A DNA stretch of 64,000 bases, from contig JBBBWG010008113.1 of assembly GCA_037176905.1 (NCBI GenBank), positions 29,560 through 93,559 of the forward strand, written 5' to 3'. A program made the position numbers and the translations under genes. The notes under the pieces were generated by a model. It ran no database searches. It saw only the letters and a program-made list of their open reading frames with translations, and was not told the origin of the DNA. Positions 1 to 12,965 of this stretch are shown here, one piece after another; the first letter of the stretch is position 1; the number at the start of each line of letters is the position of its first letter. The stretch is from Azolla pinnata (Eukaryota; Streptophyta; Polypodiopsida; Salviniales; Salviniaceae).

Positions 1-65
1 GACATTAATTGGGTTCCATGTTGGATTCATGCTGTATTTGATTCTGAATTTAATGTTTTTTAAAG

Positions 66-3000
66 GCATGCGTAAAAGCCTTGATGAATATGCAAAACCG
101 CAAGAGAGTAGAAGTCCATCATCAGATTTCCTTGCAACTTTGGATAGAAGAACTTCCCCGGGAAACAGTCTGCAGGCCAATGGATCGAGCTGTGCTGGCT
201 CAAGTTTCAGAGAGAATCAGGGGGCTGTGTTAGTATCACAGTCTCAATCAACGCCGACCAATATTCTACAAGTTGTACAATTGCCTTCAGATAGTTCTTC
301 ACTGTAAGAATGAATTCATGTGAATCATTGCATTGACATTTGTTATGTGGCACTGTCTTTAGGAAGGAAAAATAGAAAGACAGCTGAGTGTACTGTAATA
401 TTCAATTGCACCAGTCAGAAAATCAAATCTTGGAGTCGAAATTTGTGTATGCCTCTAAATGATAAGACATAATAAAAACCTTCACATATCGTTGGTAGTC
501 TCCATCCAAAAGTGATACAGATATCAGTAGTATTCCGCAAGGCTCAATCATGTTTAGAGATAAGCCCACTATGCTCATGGCTGAGTAGCTTTGATTTGAG
601 CATGATGAACATAGGGATTTGAAGGTAAGTAACTCTATTGTACACCCCTTTCTTGGACTATTCATAGAAGTGTGCAGAATAGGGTACATGTATGAAACCT
701 GAATATGGATTCTAAGGGTATTTGTTCTGGCCGTAGAAGTGTGTATAGCATGACACTGTCCCGTTTTATATCCATCGCAAGATCATTGTGTTCTGACCAG
801 ACTATACGCCTTTAAGCCACATAGATCTCCCATATTTTCCCTTACTATTGCAGAAAGCATAGGTATGGATAACTTCTATTGCCTTTTTCGTTAGTGTACC
901 AAAACCCACTTTACTGTTTGATGTACACATGATCTTTTGGAAACAGTGGCCCCTATCCCCATCATGGAAGTGATCTAAACTTGTGTTTATTTTCAGGAAA
1001 GAAAATCGTGTAGTGGATCGAGAAAACGATGGAAAAGAAGCATGTGAAGGCACTCAAATAACAATGTCGTTGAAGCCGGCAAATGTTAGAGTTAGACATC
1101 GACAAGTTCACGCACACAGCAGTATGCCAACAAGCCCTAAAGGGAGTCCAGATGTGTCATATTCTTCTCATAATGATAATGGGGGACATAGGCTTGCAAA
1201 TGATCATGAATGGACACAAGAAAGAGCTATTCCAGAAGGTTTTCATAGGGCTTTGGAAACACCAAGTAGTCGGCTTTCTGGCCCGAAAGTCTCCTCAGCA
1301 CATAAAACCCCTATTCAAAGTCCAAGAAGGAGCTCTCGTACAAGCCCTATTCAAAGTCCGAGAAATTCCGTTACACCGAAACTGATTTCACCCCTTACAA
1401 GCCCGAGAACAGGGAGTCCACTTTCTAGTCCAAGATTAGAGAGTCCTCAGATAACCCCTATTCATAGTCCAAGAAGGAGTCCGCTTTCAAGTCCAAATAG
1501 GATGCGCAATGTCTGTCCAGATCCATGGCTACATGCTCATGATGATCCACAGCGTGTACATGCACATCCATTGCCTCTGCCGCCGGATTGGCAAATATCT
1601 CCGAGCTCTGCTCCAAGATCTCCAGCTCCTACTGCTCCTTCACTGATGAACCAGAACAGGATTGATGATTCAGGTAGATTCGAGTCACCATCAACATGGC
1701 ATCGAAACCCCGGAAAAAGTGAAACAAGTACTGGAAAATGGATAAAGGGTGCCCATCTTGGAAGTGGGTCATTTGGGAAGGTTTACAAAGGCATTCATAG
1801 GTAGGTGTGGTTGCTTATCCATCAACCATCAAGGCATGAACATCAGAAATACCATTTATAATAAGGAGTTGAAATCCTTTGCATAATATTTCTTTTTACT
1901 TCAACTCAATACAACATTGGTCTTTATCTTCATGTATCTTCTGGCTGGAATCCTGAAGTGAAACTGGAGATCTATGTGCAATTAAAGAAGTGGAACTTGT
2001 TGGAGATGATCCAAAATCAAACGAAAGTGCCAAGCAGCTCTCTCAGGTAGCAATTGCTTCACTCTAATTCTGAAAATGGAAATTGGCTTGTATATTCACT
2101 GGTCAATGTTAGAGTGCAGGGATCACTCTACTTTATTTCTTCTGCAATTCACTCATAAGTACATCCGTACATGCATGCTTAAAAAAATCGTCTGATAAGG
2201 TACCATTCTACACATGTGGAAAAGAAAGTTTTAAAATGGTAGGGAAATGGTACAAACTGCATGCCATTTTCATTAGTGACATTGTGTAATCGATACTGAG
2301 CATCAAAGATCAATGTTGGGAGCTGCTATCAGTCCTATAGACAATAGTGAAACTTCGGCCCTATCATGATATTGGCATCTAGGTACACCTCAAGCCCCAT
2401 TTTAATGCATGATAGAGATCATGTGAATTCAACCATAATCTTTGATTTATGTACACACACACACACACGTGTGTGTATATATAACGCCTCTGCGTGTAAT
2501 ATGTCTGCTCATGCAACCCACATTTGATATACTGTTAGGTAATTATATTTTCAAGTCTGCATTGTATGCATCTGCTAATGAGAACGTGTAATAGACATGT
2601 ATGGTGCTTCATGTCAACGTTTCTATTTATTTTAAGAACTCTAGTAAAGTTTTCATCCGTTTCATAGGATTTGAATACTTCCAGGCACTGGGCAGACAGT
2701 CGATGCAAACTCTGTTTCACACAAACGAATTTTTTGTATGGTGGAAAACCTAATAATTAATTTCTTGTCAAGGACATCAGGCAGCATCAATTTACTGCCT
2801 CTGGTCCACATTTCATGCAATCCTGAAAACATGTGCTGGCTCTAGATGTATACCAATTGATCAGTTCTACGTACCATGTGAATGCTCGTGAATGTTCATT
2901 AATTTGGCCTGCTTTCACCTACTGTCAACAGAGATGTTACAGACTATGCCATAACATATGGAAGGATGCTTTATTTCACAGGAGTAGTGGTGTTTTATTG

Positions 3001-6000
3001 CTCAGTAGAGGTAGACTTCCCAAACGAATGTATTCATTTCTGCGAACTTTATATGTACGGAAATTTGTAACATTATTCTAGCAGTGTACAAAATTTTCAA
3101 CCTCAAACTGGTGTCAGATGATGAGTTTTCCAGTAGTCAATGTGTGCAGAAGATCCAAGAACTGGTTGAGTCTAGAATTGGACACTGAACATGTTCAAAA
3201 GAGGTTCCGATATACGTAGACAAAGCAACTGAGCGAGCTTACTCATTAGTTTTGTAAATTAAACCAGAGAACATTAATAGCATATTCATCTTGTTTTTAT
3301 GCATTGAAACGTGATTGATTCATCACAAGTTAATTAAAAATTGAAGTAAAGGTTGTAGGAATAATCATTGGACAGAACTTCAAGGCCCAGATTGTGTGTA
3401 ACTTTTTAAAAAAGTTCTTTGTTCTTGGGTTAGTTTTACAGTGGTTATGGAAATTTTTGGATGAATTTTAACTCAGTATATTTCCTGTGAATGTTCAGGA
3501 AATCGTGTTCCTAAGTGCATTGAGGCATCCCAATATCTTACACTACAAAGGGAGTGAAATGGTTAGTATATTCTATATCTGTGTTGTGTATGCCTAAGGT
3601 TGGCAAGGGACATGATGTGGGCAGATATTGTTTCAGACTTTTTTTAACATGTATTGTATAATGTGTACTGTTGGTTTCCACAACATATAGTTGCCATGAA
3701 AAGGCCAGTTCATGCTATACGCATAAGCCACAGCATAAATTACAGAAGCCAATGAAGCCTTCTGAATAGTCATCCAATCATTTATAATGGGTTTAAATGC
3801 CTGAATATGTCTTGGTTTCCGTATGAACATCAATTTGAGGGAAAATTTGATGAGTATGTCTTCTTAATTAAACGGTCCACTAAGGTAGAAGTAGGTTCAC
3901 TAGCTCTGGATGACTGACTGCTTGGGCTTGGGGCTTTATGAACAGTTTATCCTGCGATGCAGCGAACAAGAAGACACAAACTGGTGGTGAAACCTAATAT
4001 AGCCTACATTTAGTCTCATGAATAGATTCCCCCGATCTCTTAATCAACGTATGGTCACATGACAACTATGGCTGATGCGTCTTCTTATATCATGGTTTCT
4101 TTCAAATAGCATGTAGCTATGATATATTACATTTTATGAAATGCTAGCTCGAGCGAAAATATGATTGAGTTTATCAAACAATCTCATACTTGATCTAGTA
4201 ACTAAGATGATAAAATGGCAACGATTGCCATACCTGTGTAAGACGAAATTTTATTCTTAACATCTTTGGAAGGCCAAAATAGCCTATAAGATGGGCAACA
4301 CATCCATATGGATCTGGTAGAACTTTATTAAAATGTGATTAGGAAGCCCCTGCATCTAACTAGGCTGTGAATTGTGATCAACCACATCAACAAGCAATCC
4401 AGAGGATAAAATTTTCAATCTAAATATAGAGGTACAAGTTGTGTTGAGAAGCCCATGAATGGTCTCATACTATGATACTGTGTTGTATATAATATAATAC
4501 AACAAGAAAATAGAGTGCATGTGTGTTCGTGTGCAGGTTGGAACCAGTTTGTACATATATCTGGAACTTGTGTCAGGCGGTTCAATATACAAGCTACTTC
4601 GTGAGATACAGGACGGTAAATTGCCAGAGCCTGTCGTTCGGCGTTATACAAGGCAGATTCTTCTAGGGCTAGAATATCTGCATGGCAAAAACACTGTACA
4701 CAGGTATATCTTTTAGCAGCTTAATCTTACAACTGTTTCTGTAGTTGGAAAACAGAGGGCTTTATTTCTTATGATCCGTTTCCATTGTATTTCCAAAGAA
4801 ATGGCGTATTTCGTGATTGCATGCCACTAACACACCATAAATGCTCTTATTGTTGACAAAGTAATGCATATTTAAGAGTGCCAAGGGCATAGCATAAGAC
4901 TGAAATGAGAGTGAAAGGTTATGTAAACCATTTCAGAAGTCAAAATTATGAAAGCACTGATTCTATTTGTCCTCTGATTATGAGCATGTCTTTTATTCAA
5001 TCCACACATGCACGAGCAACTAAATTGAGCCAAATGAATTGCTGAGTTGCGGTTTCTCGGAGTTCTCTGAACATGACTTTCTGATAACATCTGCGTTTAT
5101 GCTGATGTTCTTTAAGAAAGAAAGAAAACCAGAGAGATCTGCAAACATCTTTTGAGATGCCAAAATGACCTTTGAGTCTGGAGAAGAGATTGAATCTTAA
5201 AACCAGTGTCTCATCTTTGAGAATGAAAAACCGAACTAGCTATATATAGCTTAACCATTTCTTGGCAATTCCCATCGAAGAGAGGCTCTGCATACTCTAA
5301 TAAAAGCAGCCCCAACCATTTCCTGGAGGGTTTGTGAAAGTGTTGTGAAGTAACATATGAAATGCTGGCAGTTGCTCATAATCTGGCACTGAATTTCATA
5401 TCTAGCAGATACCCTGTTTCGGAGGTACACTTCTTATACCTGCCAATCTCTCGTTGATTTGATATGGTACTCGTATATAGATTGGCACTTAACAACAATC
5501 CATAACGGAGATGCATATACATATATTCAGGTTTTAGTATTAAGACATCCACAGTAATGTGGAAAATATGTATGCAACTCCCACTTTAGTTCAGTCTAGG
5601 TCCTCCTAGTCTGCAACTCCCTAGAATTCACTCGGGTAGATCTGATGTTATAGATGTAGTCTTTGCATTCTATCTCAGAGATGCACATCCATATATCCAG
5701 GGTGTAGCTCCTGGAGAAGATATGTCCAACTCCTGCTTTAGATCTACGGATTTCTTCCTAGTCTCCATCCATCTACACCAATATGGAGAAGATATATCCA
5801 ACTCCTGCTTTAGATCTACGGATTTCTTCCTAGTCTCCATCCATACTTCTACACAAATATGGAGAAGATATATCCAACTCCTGCTTTAGGTCTACGAATT
5901 TCTTTCTAGTTTCCATCTACCTAGAATTTTGCTAATGCTCTTCACTTCTCTTCAGATTTCTTCCTGGTCTACGAATTTCTTCCTAGTCTCCATCTCTCTA

Positions 6001-8677
6001 GCACTTATTTCCGCTGCTCTTCAGATTTCTCAATTGATCACCGTAATTGTGAATGATACAAGTTCAAACTCCAAATACTAGCAGACTTTCTCAATGAAGG
6101 CTTTATCTTATGTTTCGACACTCTTGTGAATATACATACATGTGCGGTTGATACCTTCATTGTAGATGCTGTATTGACAGATGTTATAGGGGATTTCATT
6201 TGTGCAATATGCTTACTTGCTCAAAATCAAGAATTCAATCAATGGTTTTCAGGTTGAGGTGTTTTTCTCTAGCTTCAAACAGTGGTTTCAATTAATGTGT
6301 GGCATAATAAACATTATCTTGGTCTTATCTTAGTTAATGCGATCCGCATAGAAAAAAGCATAGAGTCGGGTTGAACCAGCAAAATGATTTTTGAATGAAC
6401 AAAGGAATCATTATGAAACCTTTTTCAGTTGACTATTAAGAAGAAAGATTTTTCAAACATGATTGCACATCAATGAAGGTATTTGGAAGGTTTTCAACTT
6501 ATGGTTGATCTCTTTGTTTGAAAGAATTGGTTTAGCTTGGTCTACTTGTAGACTTCCAGCATTGCAATATTTTCTCACACTGCACTTATTTGTCAGTCCA
6601 TATAAGGCTGTAACTGCAGATAGCTAACTTGAACAGTTTGGTGACATCTTTGTTTTCTTTTTATTGATGAGACTAAAGTGTTAGATATTGTTGTGCTAAA
6701 ATTTCTGAATCTTAGAGCATAATACATATTTGTTTGTTCATAATGCACATTACAGGGATGTCAAATGTGCCAATGTTCTTGTGGATCAAGATGGTGTTGT
6801 GAAGCTGGCAGACTTCGGAGTGGCAAAATTCGTAAGACAGACCTTTTATGTCTTTGAAATCTTCACCTCATTCAGCTATTGATTATGAGCAATCAGAGCT
6901 TATATCTAGATACTCATTGTCCAATCTATTCAAACTCTATAGGCTGATCACAGAATTCTAAAGACTGTTTTCTGTAGTAAATTGTGTTTTCCTACAACTC
7001 TATGCTAAGTGAAAAGGTACAGAATTAGAGGCATACAAAAGTTTCACATAATACACATGATAGTTATATTTAAGTTTTTAATATAGAATAGGTTTTTGTT
7101 GGTATGCCCAAATATTTGTTGGGCATATAACATTAAGGAACATTTGTTTGTATCCTCTACTAAGTAGCATACCCAGTCTTTACCATGAAACATAATTGTT
7201 GAGCTTATTTTGTCCTTATCTTGCAGGTTGGTGAGCAAGTAGCTCCACTTTCATTCAAGGGAAGTCCTTACTGGATTGCACCAGAGGTAGCATGTGGCCA
7301 TAAATCACGTCTTTTGTATTTCGGTGGGTGGAAAGGAATGCATAATTTGGTTTGGCATTTCTGTAGGTTATCCTGCAAAATAATTCAGGACATGAACTTG
7401 CTGTAGACATTTGGAGTCTTGGTTGTACAGTCATCGAAATGGCCACTGGAAGCCCTCCATGGTCCCAATACGAAGGGGTGAGTTTCAAAATCTTTCATAT
7501 AACTACTGATAAGTATGACTGCTGTAAACCAACATTTGTATAATTGCAAGACAATAATGTGTAGTACTTTGGGAAGTGACCATCTTTAGTACCGGACCAG
7601 CATTCGTGGGTGCCTTAGCTCTGGGTATATGGAAGCAGTATTTTGCAACAATGATGATATTCAAGTGTTTGCTTTTTTTTTACCTGTGTCAGTGTGCAGC
7701 AATGTTCAAGGTGATGAATTCCCGTGATGTGCCCATTCCTGATACACTTTCACCAATGGGGCAAGATTTTGTAAGGCAGTGCCTGCAAAGGGATCCTGCC
7801 AAACGCCCATCAGCTACCCGATTGCTCAGCCATCGGTATATGCAGCTAGATATTCCAGTATCATCCAATGGTGCTACACTCTCCCAGGTAACGCTTATCT
7901 TTCATCAAAATGCGAGCAAAAGAGAGCAGCATAGCAAATCATGTTGCATTGGACTTTATAAACTGTCGCTCGTATAAGTAGTGTACATGATTTACATGTG
8001 TATCTTCTGCGAATGTATACAACTCTCGCTCCCATAAGTAGCGTACAATTATTTACATGTGTGTATCTTTTGCAAATGTATATATGCATTTGTCCTCCTA
8101 ACTATTGCTTGTCACATCTTATAAAGGCGGTGGTCGAGAGGATAACATTAAGGGATCGTGCAGATCGCCGGTTTCAGGGAGACAGGGCCGTGCTACCTTC
8201 TTCTCAATCCAGGTTAGTACTGTTATTGTTTACAAACATCTAGAACAGTTATTTGTGCCGAGGTCCCATTTGTGGTCCTGATTGTTTGCAAGCGATATCC
8301 TCTTCAATCATGTGCTATTATTAAGAGATTCCGTCAATTCCATGGGATCCCAAGCTATGCATGTAAAGACTGACACGAGATCCCATTTCAGTATATCCAC
8401 TGACATCACGCCTCACTATGAGCGAATGGCCATCAGCGGACCTGTCTCGCCGCAAAGGTATTTTCAAGCCCCGCTTCACACGTCCCATTCGGAGATGAAC
8501 CTCTTGAGACAGAACCCAGCTCCTTACAACCATGGGAACCCCCGATCGATCGATGATTACTCGAATCAGTATGGCGAAGAATCATCGAGAAGCCGCACGG
8601 CGTTTCCAAGCAGGAGGTTCACTGGTGGGTATGGCCCAAGCCTTCCATATAGTGAACAGTATACTGTGCGAAGATAA
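66..8677 (+). CDS. YODA/MAPKKK3-5-type MAP kinase kinase kinase (5' end outside window)
   Basis: Cytosolic Ser/Thr kinase of the plant MEKK-type MAPKKK group that phosphorylates MAP2Ks. I join exons 66-303, 997-1800, 1959-2046, 3499-3561, 4537-4703, 6756-6831, 7227-7286, 7367-7477, 7693-7887, 8127-8212 and 8326-8677; all junctions are GT-AG and keep phase. The N-terminal part is low-complexity, rich in SPR/SPLSSPR motifs that could be MAPK sites. The kinase domain starts at [18 protein letters not shown] (Gly loop), then CAIKEVEL (VAIK lysine), [32 protein letters not shown] (catalytic loop), LADFGVAKF (DFG), GSPYWIAPE (activation segment/APE) and [15 protein letters not shown]. The C-terminal tail is Ser/Arg-rich and ends RR at 8677. 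Classic YODA-group proteins read HRDIKGAN, DFGMAKH and WMAPE, so this copy is somewhat divergent but keeps all catalytic residues. The 5' exons lie left of the window. Confidence 0.93.
2450..2483. repeat. (CA)n(GT)n(TA)n microsatellite in kinase intron
   Basis: A CA run is followed directly by a GT run and a short TA run in the 1.45-kb intron between the exons ending at 2046 and starting at 3499. The CA/GT junction is self-complementary. No coding potential is seen in the rest of this intron. Confidence 0.85.
5713..5930. repeat. 72-76 bp tandem repeat in kinase intron
   Basis: Three consecutive copies begin with GGAGAAGATAT at 5713, 5785 and 5861, giving spacings of 72 and 76 bp. Each carries CCAACTCCTGCTTTAG and TTCTTCCTAGT(C/T)TCCATC. 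Shorter pieces of the unit continue to about 6000. The array lies in the 2.05-kb intron between 4703 and 6756, and nothing else in that intron looks functional. Confidence 0.85.
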
Positions 8678-10280
8678 TGCAAGGGTCTGAAACTGTAGAG
8701 CAGTATTTGCACCTTCTATCCATAGCCAAGGGTGTAATTCATTATGTGTGTCTCGTGAATATGCACCACCAGCCCAAGGAGCTTCCTTCATATTGCTTCA
8801 TCAGCAGCTTGAAGACAATTGTCATCTTCTGTTAAAACTATGATTCGGCACTGGTAATTACCCCTCCTGAATGGTTTTCAAAGGATTCAACTCATGGAAA
8901 GAGAGACATGGAATGGCCGATTGGTAAGATAATGGGGTAGATTTGCTTTGTGCTCGGAGTCCTGCACTTCCCAAACCTTCTGGAGCTAGTTATGTAGTTG
9001 GGCCCTGGAGTTTTGATGCAGGCATATTATAGATCTGTCGAAACATCAAGAGAGTGTTGATGCCTTGGCTGATGGAAGTGAAGGATGCCATATATGCAAT
9101 GCACTACAGATGATCATCTGCTCCTCTTCATCAACGAAACCCTCAAAACCCTAGATCTGCAAGTTCCCCAGACAAGAACCATGTCTTCGCCCTCGTCACT
9201 CTGGTTGCCAATGTATCAAGCTGCCGAACTTCGTCGCTGATGAGAGTTTAGTTGTAACTATCTATTTGTATTCATAGGCAAAAACCCCTCAAGCGTGTAT
9301 CATTGTGTATTACGAATCTAAATTTTTTTGTTCCTCTTTTCTGCGTGCTCGCCCCCACGCGGTGCGTGTTTGAATGGGTTGGATTTTGTAGAATTCCATT
9401 TTAAGCTGCTCTTTATTTTACTGTAAAGCGTGCACAATGCCGTAATCGCATGGCTGCTGTTATTTACAGTTACCATTGGCATTGCATTCGATGAGATTTC
9501 TGGAGTCCAGTGGAATGATTTCTGGAGTGTTTGAACCATACATGGGGGTTTTGTAGCTAACAGATTTTTCTTTGTTTTGGTTCCAGAGTTTGGTTTTGCT
9601 CATTTCGCAATCAGCAATGCCATGCCATTCTTTGCCAAGTGTTGCCTGCTCTTGATCTCTCTCTCATCACATGCTCTGAGCTACAGAACCTCTCTTTGTT
9701 GATCCTTTCTGTTTTGGGCATTTGTGCTCCATCTATGATGTTTGGGTTGTTTGGAATTTTGGAGATGATGATGCAAAAGCAGACTTTGGATCATTGGTAA
9801 AACAAAAAGAAAGAAAAAAGAAGAGTGTTGCAGAACATGGCTGCTGAAGATCATGTATGTTCTGTCTGTCTGTTTCCAAGACAGGATTTCCTGGGAAGAA
9901 GAAGAAGGCTTCAACATGGCTATGGCTGATTCCACCTGCAATTGAGGTAAGTGCACTTGCTCTCTCTCTCTCTCTCTCTTTCTGTCTGCTTCAAAACATA
10001 TGGAATGGAACCATGGGATCTCCATGGGCTTTCTGACCATGGGGAACCATATCTTTTTCTTGCTGATCTCTCCTGTGTCTGTTTTTTTTCTCTGTGTTTT
10101 CTCCTTTGGAAGCTTTTGAAAGCGTCCCAGGCTGAGAAGATTCTGTGCTGATCTCCCTTCATTCATGGCAGATCCTCCCCCTGTTCTTTTACTTGTCTTG
10201 GGCCTTTTGCTGTGATGATGATGATGGTGAGGATGATGGTGAAGCTTCTTCTCTGAGGAAGTTATGTGTCACCATCCTTG
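8678..10280. other. Kinase 3' UTR and intergenic sequence without a gene
   Basis: The first few hundred bases after the kinase stop codon are probably 3' UTR. The rest has only short open frames with no family resemblance, a CT run at 9961-9979 and a short TTAGGG-like run (about three units) at 10291-10311. I see no gene. Confidence 0.6.
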
Positions 10281-10344
10281 GGTGAAGCAGGTTAGGGTTA
10301 GGGTTAGGGTTTTGCCATTGAAACAGTGGGTGGAATTTGAAGAA

Positions 10345-10862
10345 GAAGACGACCCATCACCATCACCATCATCATCACCACCATCACACCGTCATCACCA
10401 TCATCATCACCACCATCATCATCACCATCACCATCATCATCACCACCACCATCATCATCATATTGTCACCAGCACCATCACCACCATCACCATCACCATC
10501 ATCAACACCAACATCATCATCATCACCATCACCACCACCATCACCATCACACCATCATCACCATCATCATCATCATCATCACCACCACCACCACTATCAC
10601 CATGATTATCATCATCACCACCACTGCCATCACCATCAACAACAACATCATCACCGTCATCATCATCACCACCACCATCACCATCGCATCATCATAATCA
10701 TCATCATCATCACCACCACCACCACCACCATCACCATCACCATCACCACCACCACCACCATCACCATCACCATCACCATCACCATCACCATCATCATCAT
10801 CACCACCACCATCACCATCATCATCCATCATCATCATCATCACAATCATCACCATCACCATA
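10345..10862. repeat. Long CAT/CAC (CAY)n trinucleotide array
   Basis: About 520 bp of CAT and CAC triplets in irregular order, with rare interruptions. Because the period is three it is open in several frames (poly-His, poly-Ile/Thr, poly-Ser/Pro, and Asp/Gly/Met on the other strand). Those reading frames are a by-product of the repeat, not evidence of a gene. Confidence 0.95.
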
Positions 10863-10966
10863 ATATCATCAGCATCAGGAGCAGCAGCAGTAGATGAGAG
10901 CAATGGCAGGGGAAGGAGATGATGCAAATGCGGGGAATCATCTCTCCATGCATGCACATGCTGCCA

Positions 10967-11023
10967 TCTGCCATCTGCCATCTGCCATCTGCCATCTGCC
11001 ATCGGCCATCTGACATCTGAATG
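10967..11023. repeat. Heptanucleotide GCCATCT tandem repeat
   Basis: About eight head-to-tail copies of a 7-bp unit (GCCATCT), the last ones mutated (CGGCCATCT, GACATCT). It sits between the CAY array and the CATA/CATC array. Confidence 0.9.
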
Positions 11024-11034
11024 ACGGCACATGC

Positions 11035-11540
11035 ATGCATTCATTCATCCATACATACACACATGCAATCCATACATTCAGTCGCACGTGCACACATCCA
11101 TCCATACATTCATTCGCACATGCGCACATGCATACATCCGTCCATTTAGACATTCATTCGCACATGCACACATGCATACATCCGTCCATTTATACATTCA
11201 TTCACACATGCACACATGCACACATCCATCCATTTATACATTCATTCACACATGCACACATGCGCGCATGCATACATCCATCCATTCATACATACGCACA
11301 TAACATATGTTCATCGGTTGATTCGTTCATTTGTACCATACAAACATACATACATTCATTCATTCACACATGCACACATCCATCCATTTATACATTCATT
11401 CACACATGCACACATGCGCGCATGCATACATCCATCCATTCATACATACGCACATAACATACGTTCATCGGTTGATTCGTTCATTTGTACCATACAAACA
11501 TACATACATACATTCATGCATTCATACAGACTGACTGACA
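11035..11540. repeat. CATA/CATT/CATC/CACA tetranucleotide array with 154-bp duplication
   Basis: Degenerate tetranucleotide array. Inside it a block starting with CACATCCATCCATTTA is present at 11221 and again at 11375 (offset 154 bp) with almost no differences, including the non-repetitive stretch TTCATCGGTTGATTCGTTC. Small open frames (His/Ile/Thr-rich) are repeat artefacts. Confidence 0.9.
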
Positions 11541-11559
11541 AACAGACACATGGATAGAT

Positions 11560-12560
11560 TACATATGCATGTATCGAGTGGGGTTACTAACAACGCAAAC
11601 ACATGCATCTACATACATTCAATCACATTACTTGTTTTGAATGTGGAAAAAGGACCAGCCAAGAGACACCTTTGAAGACAGGGGAGCATGCCGATCGCCG
11701 ACTGAAATGAAGTCTGGGGCCGATCCAAACCCATGGTAATAATAACAATAATAACCATCGAACGAACTGTGCTTTCGCAAGCTGCGAAACCGCGATCGAG
11801 AGAAACGATTTCGAGCATTCGAAGAGATCGCGAGATCACCAAACAGTGTGTTCCAAGACCAGAAGAAGGAGCGGTAAATCCAGAAGCTTGCGAATGTTAC
11901 GTTCGCTTGGTAATAACATACACCGACTCGAATCTCCTTCCTTTCATCGCTTTTCGCTCATGATCCGTGCAAAACTCCAGACAAGCACAACACACATCTA
12001 TCCATCTAATCTAATCCACGCATGCATGCGGCGGGGATCGTTGCGCAAGACATCGTGCATGCACATATGCATTCATTTGCATTGTGGTTGCTATTTTTGC
12101 ATGCATAACACACATGCATGTTGCACTTGACAGGGGGATCGCGACATGAGACGAGTAAAACGCGGGATTGTACGGGATTTGATTCTGGTTCTTGAATCAG
12201 TACACATCCCTTGCCCTTTGGTTTTTTTTCTTTTGTTTTTGTTTGTTTTTTTGGCCCTTCCATTAACTTGTTCAATGTAGAATTTTCTTCACAAGAGGTG
12301 CTTATATAAATGGCACTCCACAGATCTCCAAAGCACATAACACTACTACTACTACTACTACTACTTCTACTACACACAATCACACTTTCCCTTCTTCCTT
12401 TTGCCTCTTCACATGGAAGTAAAAAATGAGCTACATAGAGAGCCATTCATTCAATTGCTCCTCTTTGCAAAATACGATTTTATCGACCGATATTAGATCC
12501 AATTTGTGGCTTCAATCGATTGATTCGTGCCCTCATTAAATTAGTAGAGCTCGAAACCTG
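11560..12560. other. Intergenic sequence, no gene seen
   Basis: About 1 kb with only short unrelated open frames. It contains a CTA/ACT trinucleotide run at about 12343-12370. No splice-consistent coding region or RNA gene recognised. Confidence 0.5.
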
Positions 12561-12965
12561 TTGTACCGTTGGTTTTGGTCTTATAGCTAATATTTGAGCT
12601 TCGAAGGGCGATAATCAAATCTATCTATATCTATTCCATCTATCTATCTATCTATCTATCTATCCATCTCTTCTTGTAGACGATGTTATTCCGCAGTTCT
12701 CGATGGTAATCTACACCATGTATGTATCCCCGATTAAACCTGCGTAGGGCTCGAGCCGGTGTATTCCGTATCATTTAGTAGGGCTTGAATCTGCGTATCG
12801 TGTTTCTAGGTCTCACAGCTCATATTCGACCTTCGAAGACGATAATGAAATCTATCTATCTATCGATCGATCGATCGATCTACCTATCTATCTCTTCTTG
12901 TAGACGATGTTACTCTGTATTCTCGATAAATAATCCACACATGTATATATACATATATGTATATG
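12560..12965. repeat. Imperfect direct duplication with TCTA/TCGA microsatellites
   Basis: Two diverged copies about 231 bp apart. Each has TCTTATAGCT or TCTCACAGCT, then a CTTCGAAG core (near 12600 and 12831), then GATAATCAAATCTATCT or GATAATGAAATCTATCT, then a TCTA or TCGA microsatellite, then CTCTTCTTGTAGACGATGTTA. The core matches, in reverse complement, the tandem repeat at 58.70-59.13 kb. Confidence 0.85.

Noticed and set aside
10264-11044. Long open frames rich in His, Ile/Thr, Ser/Pro or Asp/Met on both strands
   Set aside because: They are translations of the CAY triplet array; all frames are open because the repeat has no stop-forming triplets. No splice sites or non-repeat domain.
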